Source of the DNA: Rhynchopus euleeides
Taxonomy: Eukaryota; Euglenozoa; Diplonemea; Diplonemida; Diplonemidae
Length of the DNA: 64,000 bases
Reading direction: 5' to 3'
NCBI GenBank assembly: GCA_963210315.1
Contig: OY723290.1
Span: 558,001 to 622,000 of the forward strand
Part shown: positions 32,664 to 41,855 of the stretch, in pieces
Layout of the letters: every line of letters begins with the position of its first letter
Numbering within the stretch: the stretch's first letter is position 1
Made by a program: the position numbers and the translations under genes
Notes under the pieces: generated by a model
What the model saw: the letters and a program-made list of their open reading frames with translations, nothing else
Told to the model about the DNA's origin: nothing
The model's database searches: none

Positions 32664-35162
32664 TCACGGCGGGTGGGGTTGGGAGGAGGATTGCATGGCA
32701 TCACGCACCTCGGCCACAAGCCCTGCGATAGGCTGCGCAAACAGCATGGGGGAGGGCATCAGCGCAGAGTCGAACAGCGGGTGCCTGCAGGTCTTCTGCA
32801 CCGCCAGGAGGTGCGTTCCGAGGGCACCCAGGGCCCCCTGCGCCGCCAGGGGGAGCAGGCGCAGCACCGCGGGATCCTGCACCCGCGCCACCGCCACCGC
32901 CAGGCAGGCGAAGGGCGCGCTCGACCCATCCGAGGCGGTGCGCTGCATCAGCTGCACCAACACACCCCGCGCCGCATGGCTGGGCCGCTCCGCAGGGCAC
33001 GGCGTGGCCTGCGGGCCTGTCACGGCATGCACCCACCCCGACAGGCACCCCAACAGGGTGATGGTGTCAACACCCGCCTCGCCAAAGCCTAGAGGCAGGG
33101 CAGCGAGATAGCCTTCCTCGAGTGACACCACGCTGGCTGCCCCTCTGCCGAACCCTAGGGCACGCCCCGCTGGGGGGGCGAACAGGGCTGGCATGCTTGA
33201 CACGACGCATGCGGTGCAGATTGCGGCGTACATCCGGGCCTCCGACAGGAGCCCGGTTATGTCACGCTCATAGTCTGAAAGGACTGCCTCATCCCAGCCG
33301 AACAGCACGTTGCCCGCCCTCCAGATTGAGAGGGACATCTGCGCGTCCCCCACCTCGACGTTAGCGCGCAGCGCGCGGAGAACGCTCGCCTCATCCGCCA
33401 GAGCCCTGGAGAAGACCCCAACCAGATTGCTTTCCTGAGGCGCCCTCCCACCCCCATCTCCTTCCGCCAGGGCCTGGGCGTGATGCCCTGGCACCTCCCA
33501 GCCTGTGACGGCGGCGAGGAGGTAGTCTACGAAGTGGAGGGTAGGTGGGTGCTCCGCACGCGCCGCATCCCGGAGGAATTCGGTGAGGGAGGAGGGGAGG
33601 ATTTTGCCGTGGGAGACTGCCGGGGAGGCCCCCCCAGAGGCGAGGGCGGAGAGGCAGTTTCGGGCGGAGGCGAGGAGGCAGCCGGCGATGCCGCGCGCCT
33701 CGTCCTCCAGGAGGTGGTCGCCGAGGGAGGGGATGTCATCAGAGATGAAGCCCCACGACATCAGGGTCCCAACTGGGTCCGCATCGCGGTGCACCCTCCC
33801 CCCCAGCAGGGCCTCTGCATAGCGCCTCCGCATCGCCTGCCTGTGAGGTGTCGGGTTGTATTCCAGAGTCTCTGCCGGAGGAGTCGGGGAGGTTCCGGGG
33901 TGGTATGGAGTGTCGGCGGCAGCGGCGTCGGCAGGGGTGGGTGCCATCCTCGCGAGGTTGCCCTCCCGCATGCACCTCAGCCGCGAGGAGATCCCCTCGA
34001 GAGTTGTCACAAAATAGAGGTGTCGCTTCGGGAGGTTCAGCGCAGGGTCAATCCGGGCCAGGAGGGACGTGGCGCGCGCGGTGAGCGGGGTCATCCAGGA
34101 GGGGAGGGGCGCGGGGCTGGTGGGGGGTGGGGTGTCAGGGGATCCGATGGAGGCGCTGCTGGAGGCGACCCATTTCGCCTCGAGGAGGCAGTCGGCGAGC
34201 TCCCCGAGGAGGCCGGAGTTGAGGAGCTCGCGGAGGAGGGACGCCTCGTCGCGCAGCACCCGGCGCTTCGCCCTGTCGACATCCCTCTGGGGTGGGGCGC
34301 CACCTCCTCCTCCACCGGCAACCTCACCCACCCAACCCCCCGACGCGCTGCGGTATTCCATGAGGTTGTCCGTCGCCAGGGCGATCGCCAGGAGGAACGC
34401 CGCCGCGATTGCAGCACGGTTCTCCCCGACAGACACATCCACGATGCTGTGCCGAAACAGGGCATCCCCTGACCCCGGCTTGAACAGCTTGACATCGGCG
34501 GGGTGTGTTGGGCGCTGCTGCTGCCGCTGCTGCCCAGCAGAGGATGACCCCGAGCCAGATGCAGACGCAGAGGAGGGCGTGGATGCGGAGGAAGTGCCGG
34601 CGGTGGCCCTCTGAGGGCGGTAGGAGCTGCGGCGATGCACCTCCCACATGCAGGTGCGGCAGGCCCGAGCGGCGGTGCACAGCGCGGGGAAGAATTCGGA
34701 CCACTTGATGCCCTCAATGAGGCCCCGCCCGGAGGAGGCGATGGCGACAAACAGGTGCTGTGCGGCGGTGCCGATGTGGAGGGAGTCGTCGAATATGTCA
34801 TGCATGTGGATGCACCACTTCAGGATCCCCAGGGTGCACCGCCTCGGGTGGTTCGGCGGGATGACAAACGAATCGGATGTGATGCATGTGCTCACCTTCG
34901 TCACAAGGGGCTCCTGGAAGCAGATGGAAGCCGCACGGGCCGTCTTGGGGTGATCGTAAAACGGCAGGATCTGCTCGCACCAGTCTTCGTCAACCTCGTG
35001 CGAAGGGAGGGCCCACGAGGGGGTTGGCTGACACGACCCGCCAGGGGACCCGAAGAGCGCAACGCGCTCCCCGTCGCCGGAGTGGAGGAAGTCAAACCCG
35101 GTCTGGCAAACAGCGTCGGCGAATGACAGCCCTGCACTGGGATCACCCAGCAGCTGCTGCAT
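32664..35162 (-). CDS. Hypothetical protein, mostly helical, 832 aa
   Basis: One long ORF. I chose the ATG at 35160-35162 (MQQLLGDPSAGLSFADAV) because in-frame codons further upstream are low-complexity Pro/His/Thr coded by a GGT microsatellite. The protein is Ala/Leu-rich with many helix-like segments (LLAAVTGWEVPGHHAQALAE; AAIAAAFLLAIALATDNLME) and disordered inserts: a Ser/Gly/Gln-rich stretch near residues 180-218, a Gly run near 290, and Pro-rich linkers near 375 and 450. No catalytic motif or signal peptide is seen. It could be a large helical scaffold protein, but I do not recognise the family. Codon composition and the uninterrupted 2.5 kb in this GC-rich setting support a real gene, with no introns needed. 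Confidence 0.65.
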   Translation of the reverse strand: MQQLLGDPSAGLSFADAVCQTGFDFLHSGDGERVALFGSPGGSCQPTPSWALPSHEVDEDWCEQILPFYDHPKTARAASICFQEPLVTKVSTCITSDSFVIPPNHPRRCTLGILKWCIHMHDIFDDSLHIGTAAQHLFVAIASSGRGLIEGIKWSEFFPALCTAARACRTCMWEVHRRSSYRPQRATAGTSSASTPSSASASGSGSSSAGQQRQQQRPTHPADVKLFKPGSGDALFRHSIVDVSVGENRAAIAAAFLLAIALATDNLMEYRSASGGWVGEVAGGGGGGAPPQRDVDRAKRRVLRDEASLLRELLNSGLLGELADCLLEAKWVASSSASIGSPDTPPPTSPAPLPSWMTPLTARATSLLARIDPALNLPKRHLYFVTTLEGISSRLRCMREGNLARMAPTPADAAAADTPYHPGTSPTPPAETLEYNPTPHRQAMRRRYAEALLGGRVHRDADPVGTLMSWGFISDDIPSLGDHLLEDEARGIAGCLLASARNCLSALASGGASPAVSHGKILPSSLTEFLRDAARAEHPPTLHFVDYLLAAVTGWEVPGHHAQALAEGDGGGRAPQESNLVGVFSRALADEASVLRALRANVEVGDAQMSLSIWRAGNVLFGWDEAVLSDYERDITGLLSEARMYAAICTACVVSSMPALFAPPAGRALGFGRGAASVVSLEEGYLAALPLGFGEAGVDTITLLGCLSGWVHAVTGPQATPCPAERPSHAARGVLVQLMQRTASDGSSAPFACLAVAVARVQDPAVLRLLPLAAQGALGALGTHLLAVQKTCRHPLFDSALMPSPMLFAQPIAGLVAEVRDAMQSSSQPHPP

Positions 35163-36708
35163 CGCAAGGTGTAGGGGGAGCGGGGATGGGGAGTGGGGGG
35201 TATGTGGCAGTGCGAGAAACACCTCCCCCAGAGAAAAACTATCCTGGCGGGTGGTGGTGGTGGTGGTGGTGGTTTGCCATAGGTGGGTCATCGGGTGGTG
35301 GTGGTGGGTGACGCCTTCTCGTATGGCAGCGGGGATGGGAGTGGGTCGAGGGGCGTGGTGGGGAGGAGGGTGGGGGGGGAGGACCCTACCCATCGCGGTT
35401 TTGACAGCCAAACCGAATCCGGCATGCCACACAACATAGCGGCTGGGGGCAGTGCTTTGTGGGAACACGGCCCCCTGCCGAAGGAGGGCCCCGAGGGGAG
35501 GGGGAGAGGGAGAGGGGGGGGGGGGGGGGACTAGGGGGTCAGGGGCGAGCAGCGCACACCACCTCGAGAGATGGCGCGTCTGAGCCGCTTCATATCATGA
35601 GAAAATGGATTGGGGACTATGGGCGATGCAGCAGAGCTGGTGTTGCTGGATCCCTTTTTCGTATGATTGTTGCCGCGCGCGAGAGGCACGACGGCGGGGT
35701 AGGGGGAGGGCGCGGGTCGAGTGTGGGACAACGCAGGGAACCCCACCATTGCTTTGCAAGGCACATGCAGCCCGACTTCGCTGCGATTCTATGAGTCCTC
35801 TGGCGCTGTGGAAGGCCAGAGAAACGCAGGGCGGCGGCTCGTGCCGGTTGCAGCAACAAACGGTGTGCTGCGGTCCTGTAGTAAATCAGGAGGAAGGAGG
35901 TGTGTCCAGAAGGAAAAATGCTCTGGCTGACTCTGCCACACATTCCGATATGCCAGCAATCTGAATATTAATGGACCAGAGAGAGCCTGCATCTTCTCTT
36001 CCGACACACCGGGATGGATGCACGAGAAACGATATTATAAAGGTGCCATCAACGTGGAGGTCTGGGGTAAAAGGGGGGGGGGGGTGCAAAGAGGGTTTGT
36101 GGAACGGCAAGCAAGGGCAAAGAAAAGAGAGGGACGGAAAGGAAGGCCATGCAGAACACCCACAACACAGGCCCTGCCGGGGGTGAAGTGTTCGCAAGGA
36201 TCCGAACTGTCAACAAAGAATATGGCGGTAGTCTAGAGAAGGGCTTCGGAAGCTGCACAACACGGGTACCCGGCACACGGGGGGGAATCACACCCACTCC
36301 CCCAGCAATCCAAGATGCAAGCCCGCAACAGTACCCGGGCTGTGTGAGCGTGGTGGCACTCACACATGCTTCCGGGCTGTGTGATGTGAAGTGGTAGAAA
36401 ATAGAGAACGGGAATAAAAGGGTCGGTCACTCCGCCTGGCCTGTGCTTCCTTGCATTGGTGTTCCCCACACCAGCGCGCGAGCTGGAGGATGCTGTTGTG
36501 TGTGAGGGACACAAGGGCATGCACATAGCGCGTGACTTTCCGCCCCACATTGAAGTGTGCTGAAAACATATCAAACAGATGATGGCATGCAGGCAGCCAG
36601 AGAGGGGAGGTGGGGGCAGACCCGTGTGTCCACCCCACCCCCCGCTGACCCGCCGCCACGCCTGGCAGTGGGGGTATCTGTTCTGGCAGCGAATGGATTG
36701 CGTCACAT
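35163..36708. other. Intergenic, nothing recognised
   Basis: Contains a GGT/GGTG microsatellite (about 35249-35275) and G runs at 35517 and 36072. No supported gene. The right part is the 3' flank of the astacin gene. Confidence 0.4.
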
Positions 36709-38916
36709 TCACTGGCACGACTTCCACCAATGGTTGCCCACGCACATCAGCCCCCGTGCGCAGCAGCCCTCGTTCCCGGCGCACGAGCCCCACATGCCGA
36801 TGCGGTGCCAGCAGTGCGAGGGGCGTGGTGCAGGGCGTGGTGCCGGTGCACCACCCCCGACCAGACGGCAGGACCTGCTGTTGCAGGAGGCGAGGCACTG
36901 TGCGGGCCGCCCCGACATCTGGTAGCACCGCGTCCCAGCCTGGCAGCAGTTGGGCGACGACGCGCACATGGACCACATCGGCAGCGCCCACATGCACGGC
37001 CGCGGGCCAGGGCGGGGCTGCGGACGCGGCTGGGGGCGGGGTGCCGGGGCTGGACCACCCCCGCTGTTGGACACACGCACACGCACCGTGCATGTCGCAG
37101 CCGAATCGCCAGACCCGGAGAAGGTGGCGCTCAGCGTGAAGGTCTTCTCCAGCATGTCGCTTGTCGGGGTGAACTGCACCTCTGCAACCCCCACGTCGTG
37201 CAGCGTCGACCCGTCGGGCATCGTGTAGCGCACACCCGACTTGGCGGTCGTCCCATCGTACGACAGGCGCATCGACTGCGCCGGGTCGTACACCGCGTTG
37301 AAGTCGACGGTGAAGGTGCGCGACGGCTGCACCATGTGCGTCTCCGTCGCCGAAACCGAAGCCAGGCACCGCGGGCGCGAGAAGGTCGTGGAGCAGCCGT
37401 TGTACATGAAGTCGATGGCGGCCACGTCCCCTGCACTCAGTCCCTCGCGCTGCCCAATCGGCGCCGGGGCCGTGATCACAGGCTGACGCCCGACGGCGAA
37501 CCCGAACGGCCCGTAGTGCATGATGGAACCGTAGTCGTACTGACCCATGTCACGCCCGGTCCGCTTGTTCTTGGCGAAGTTGAACTCCATCCCGCGCTGC
37601 ACCTGCGACAGGTCGACGTGCACGAACCTGTCACGGTCCTTGCGCGACTGTTCATGGCTCAGGCCAAGGCTGTGGCCTTATTCAACTTTACGTGGCGAGC
37701 GGCAAAGGTGACGACCAGTGGGCCCAGCGCCACGCATGCCCAGACACTGAACCCAAACAGTGGCTACACACGATTCCCACACACGGTTGTCTGCGGTGAG
37801 GAAAAGAGACACCCTTAGGTCTCTGCAAAAACCTGCCGCTGGTTAGCAACCTGGGGCGCCACCCCCTAAAGTGTGAGGAGACCCGGTGGCTCAAGAAGGG
37901 TTTCCGGATCCCACGCGGAGTGAGGGTAACTAGCTAGTCTTTACCCATGGGAAGACATTGTGTGTAATGCACTCCTACGTTTTTCCAACCTTTTCGGACT
38001 TTCATCCCGTCCCCCCACGTAGTGCGAGTCCTATACGCGTCCCGAACGTACTAGGGCCACTCCCACCTGTACGTTACACTGTGTGAAACAGAGACGCAAC
38101 TGCGGTGGTCTGACCTCCGTCTATGACAGAAGGGAGGCGGGCTACTCCGGCCCGGAAGCCCGCGCAGGGGGTCGCCGTGGAGGACACAGGACGAGGGGCG
38201 CCCGGCCCCCATTGGAGGTCTTGGGATCTCGGTTCTTTGGGCTCAGGGTTCCCCCTTCATAGACCAGGTCACCACCCCGGCTATTCCGGCTCCATGCACA
38301 AGGCATTTCAGCACCGAGGTAACCACCCCACCGCTGACTCTGTTCACCCCCCGCGCAGTGCAATGCGAGGGGATTAGCAGGGGCGCCACGTGCAGGCGTC
38401 AGGCGGCTTTAACCCCCTCAGGCCAAGGCTGTGGCCTATTTCATGGACAGTCACCCCGGCATCGCATCCCCGCCCAATCGACACCGAGTTTACGCCACTC
38501 CCTGTCCGCCCGAGCGGGGAGCTGCACCCCCGGCCCTGCACGAAGCGGATGTACGGGCGCGGGCATGACCACTCCGACCTGCACTTGTTGAACCGGATGC
38601 ACGTCTTCGACTCCCAGTCACGCACCGCCGCAGAAACCCGGTTGTCATTGTTGTTGTTGAACGTGACGAAGTAGTTCACAGGCCGTCCCACGGGGAACAG
38701 CTGCGCCGTCCTCGTCAGCGCCGTCGCCCCGAGACTCTTCCCGTCACGACCGTGCACAACGTCGTAGGTGTAGCCCGGATTGGGCCGCGCATCATCGCCC
38801 TTCTTCTCACGCAGCGCACCACCTGCTGATGCCTCGACGTGCTGCACCTCTGCCCCACGCACGCACAGAGCCGCCACAGCCACAAGGCAACTCAGGGAGG
38901 CACCCCGCCAATACAT
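36709..38916 (-). CDS. Secreted astacin-family metalloprotease, interrupted in its zinc motif
   Basis: Two coding parts, 38417-38916 and 36709-37657, join to 483 codons (482 aa). The N-terminus MYWRGASLSCLVAVAALCVRG is a signal peptide, followed by a short propeptide and an M12A domain: CIRFNKC, GRGCSSPLGRTG, zinc site HEIGHSLGLSHEQ (H158, E159, H162, H168) and Met-turn YGSIMHYGPFGF. After it come a beta-rich region, two Pro-rich linkers and two Cys-rich knottin-like modules (for example CCARGLMCVGNHWWKSC) that may bind carbohydrate or matrix. The zinc motif is split at GHSLGLS by 759 bp (37658-38416, or equivalent) flanked by a 21-bp direct repeat, with no GT-AG borders. Without its removal the protein stops after HSLGLRGLKPPD. 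Predicted role: extracellular protein digestion. Start: the ATG that opens the signal peptide. Confidence 0.85.
37679..38437. mobile_element. 759-bp insertion in the astacin zinc motif, flanked by a 21-bp direct repeat
   Basis: CTCAGGCCAAGGCTGTGGCC plus one more T occurs at 37658-37678 and 38417-38437. Deleting one copy with the intervening DNA gives GAA ATA GGC CAC AGC CTT GGC CTG AGC CAT, a perfect astacin motif. At no offset within the repeat does the insert start with GT and end with AG on the gene strand. One offset leaves a CACAG before the junction. The insert has no long ORF and no terminal inverted repeat that I can see. It is either a non-conventional intron or a mobile element with an unusually long target duplication; I type it as mobile with reserve. 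Confidence 0.55.
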
Positions 38917-40836
38917 TGCCACCCGTGTGTGTGATGGGATAATACCTGGGCATGCGGGTGGTGTCGTGTCAGAGCAGTCCCAAGCAGCCCCACTCCCCTC
39001 CCCCCACTCCCCCCACAATCTTGAAGCTGTCCACACAGAGCTCCTTTTTGGGGCGGGTGAGGAAACATGCCGTACCCTTCAACACAAAGGGCGACAACTG
39101 GCTGAAGTTCGTGTGCCCACCCTCGCTCTGGCCACACCCCTCGTTGAGGCCGCTGCAGTTGTGGACAGCACCTCCATCAAGCGTGCGGCAGGGGGGTGGC
39201 GGAGGGGTGGTCTTCCGCTGCCTTTTCGGCTGCTTTGATCTGGACAAAAAGCAGTCCCAGCTCCATCTCGACTGCATCTCGAATCCGCCCTGAGAGAGGG
39301 AGAGAGGGGTGCCTGAAGCCCGAACTGCCCGGATTTTTCCTGGGAATTTCCTCCGTCAGAACACGCGAAAATTCGGGAAATTACACCAGGGCAGTGATGG
39401 GACACTCCAAGACACCCCACCCCACCCTCCTGGTGGGGTTCTCCATTTTCACCATTTTTTTTTGACACAAGAAGACAAACACGAACTAGACCCGGCCTGT
39501 CCCGTCAGCAAACACCCTGTCTCCTGCAATCGAGATGAGGGTCACTTCGGGACTTTCTTTTATGCCGGTGGCAAAATCGGACACACTTCGCTTTTTCGGA
39601 CGACATCCTGTCTAGCAACTGTGTGAGAAACAGATCTGGACCTCCGTTCTGTTGAGCACACTGCAACACTCCAGGCTGTCTCAAGGCCCTACGAAGGTGG
39701 CAAACCTTCCTAAAGCTTCAGGCGGTGCGATTTTTTTTCCTTCGTTACTTTTGCGACTCCGCGACGCCTCGTCACTCGCTAGAAGAACAACTAGTAGAAA
39801 TACAGAGGCCGCTCACACCCCCCGCCCTGCTGGCAACAAACCCCTCCCTCCCGCCGAAAGGCGCGTATCTGCCCACTTGTCCCTTCGCACAGAGGCAGTG
39901 CTGTGGTGGCAGCAGCCACAAAGGCAAAGGTCTCTCCCGTGGGCAGCAACGACCTGGGGCTGGTGAGGGGAGCGGCAGGCCACAGAGGGGGGCCGAGATG
40001 GTGATATGCGTAGTGCAAAGGGCAAGGCAAAAAATACCAAATTGCATGTGTTGCGGGGTGGGGGGAATGTAACCCACTGGCCCTGAGTGGGTGGGATAAG
40101 TCGCAACAACAGGGTTAACCACGGCAATACCAAACGGAATGCGATGTGTGGGGCCCGCCAGGGCCAGGCACACCTCCTGCCCCACCCGCTGGCCCTCCGC
40201 AGGGCGCTGTCCTGTTGTACACCGCGGCACTTCTGCCCGAAGCACAGCAAGGGCTCAAGTCCCTTAGGAACCCCGCACAGCCGCTGCCCAGATGGGGCTG
40301 CGGTGCTGGCGGGGAGCGTGCTGGGGCGTCACAACCGCTGGTGCAGAAGGCGCTGCGCACCATGCTGGCACGGCGGGCGGGGCAGGGGCGCCCGGCTGTG
40401 CGGGCTGCACAGTTTGAGAATCGCGTTTCGAGCGCAGTAGAATGTGTCATGCGGCTAAAAGGGGAGGGGGGGGGGGGGCGGGGGGTGGTAAAAAATTGAG
40501 GGCATCATTTGGCGTTCCACGGTGTGAAACACACACGCGGGGTGCGGGTGCGTCGCGAACAGTCCGAGAAAATCAGACAGGGTTCATCAGGCAAAGGAGG
40601 GGTGGTGGGTGTCCCCAGCCTCGGGATCGGCGGCATGCAATATATAGGAAACTTGCATCTCATTCTGTGCGGGGGGCAAGCGCCCCCCTAGCGTCGCTGA
40701 GCGCAGGCATATCTCGCTGTATTGTGTCACCGACCACTTGTGGCAGAAAAAGGACCATCCACCTCCAGCGCCCTTTTGGCGGCCACAACAAGCCCCAGGG
40801 ATCACGCACCTCCTGCGAACCTCAGTTCTCCGCCCC
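38917..40836. other. Intergenic; right part is the 3' region of the selenoprotein gene
   Basis: No gene is supported. If the gene at 40837-41418 is a selenoprotein, a SECIS hairpin is expected within a few hundred to about 1000 bases of 40836 on the minus strand. I looked for ATGA...AA...GA geometry and found no convincing candidate by eye. A G run sits at 40467-40490. Confidence 0.4.
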
Positions 40837-41418
40837 CTACTTCATGAGCTGCTCCCTCGACAGCAGTTTCAGCGACTCGTCGGCCTCTCCCCCGGCGATA
40901 CGGGCCTTGACAGCTTTGATGATGTCGTCAACATCGGGGCGCTCGAACCCACCGTAGAAGTTCTCCGGACTCGGGTCGATACCCCACTTGTAGAGCACGG
41001 TGTGCTTGCCGTCAGCCTGCAGGTCGAGGAAGAGGAAGGCGGGCTGCACTGCGCCTGTGGGATAGGCCGCTGTGTCCTGCAGAGGGCCCACGTTAGCAGC
41101 AGGCGTGCCTGCCTGGGTGACGTGCAGCTTCAGATAGCCTGCCTCGTTGATTTCCTTTGCGATGGCGTTTGCCTGGTCACCAAGGATGGTGTAGTGCAGG
41201 TCGAGGCGCTGCTGCAGCTCCTTGGAGATAGCCTCCGTCTCGGAGGACACGCCGTGCACCGTGAACCCCAGCTCAGAAAGACTTGCGTGGTGGCGATCCA
41301 ACCACTGCAAGAATGTCCTGCACGGGGGTCACCAGCTCCCGCGGAAGAACATCAGGGCCAGGCGCGTCTTCCCCTCCACAGGGACCTGGGTCTTCAGGAA
41401 GTTGGCGAAGGCCGTCAT
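40837..41418 (-). CDS. Predicted selenoprotein, AhpC/TSA (peroxiredoxin-like) fold, UPPC motif, 193 aa
   Basis: From the ATG at 41416-41418 the frame runs to TAG at 40837 with one in-frame TGA (41329-41331, codon 30). The context is LALMFFRGSW-U-PPC: the redox CxxC of thioredoxin-fold AhpC/TSA-like proteins with the first Cys replaced. Downstream features fit the family: LSELGFTVHGVSSET, AYPTGAVQPAFLFLD and KWGIDPSPENFYG. Coding on both sides of the TGA is continuous and domain-consistent, so TGA read as selenocysteine is the simplest reading. UGA is a normal stop elsewhere here (for example NUP160 and the USP gene), so a recoded genome is unlikely. No signal peptide, so probably cytosolic redox activity on thiols or peroxides. 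No SECIS was confirmed. It lies between the two secreted protease genes on the same strand. Confidence 0.75.
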
Positions 41419-41855
41419 GGCTGTGTAGGGTGTATCTGTGAGGGTGTGTGGTGGTGGTGGCAGGCACAGGAGGGGCGATGCGGTGTTGCTGGAATGTCCG
41501 GGGTGCGAGGGTGGGAGGGGGGTTCTGGGGGAAGCTGCCGGTGTGGTTTGCTGGTCGCGCCTGGCACAGGCTCAGGGGGGCAGCAGGAGGCACGTGTGTC
41601 AGCACCGCCTCTGGTGAGGAGGGGGCGCTGGACGGCTCCAGAACATCAAAAAAAGGGAAAACACATTTGAATCCGCAAGAGCCGGCGACAATAGACGATA
41701 GTTCACAAGCACACTCGAATCCGGACATCTTGGGACAGAAACAACAGTTGAGAGGGATGCGATCAACAGCAAATGAGAGGAGCTGCTACACGGCACGGCG
41801 TGTGGTGCCAATGTGGCGACCTGTGCGCCTTGCCTGCAGCTGCGGTGGGCAGGTC
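41419..41855. other. Short intergenic spacer
   Basis: Upstream of the selenoprotein ATG and downstream of the cathepsin stop. No further gene; any ORFs are shadows. Confidence 0.5.

Noticed and set aside
36233-37369. 378-codon minus ORF overlapping the astacin 3' part
   Set aside because: It is in a different frame from the astacin domain and gives biased, motif-free sequence.
37658-38437. Euglenid-type CAG/CTG intron-end pairing in the astacin insert
   Set aside because: One offset puts CAG at +4 to +6, but the 3' side lacks the matching CTG, so the pattern is not supported.
40400-40836. SECIS hairpin for the selenoprotein
   Set aside because: Several ATGA/GTGA words occur, but I could not fit a stem of the right length with an A-A apical loop and the opposing GA. 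Left for a SECIS program.
41273-41728. ORF crossing the selenoprotein start in another minus frame
   Set aside because: Pro/Ser-rich shadow frame. The correct frame with the UGA carries the whole redox domain.
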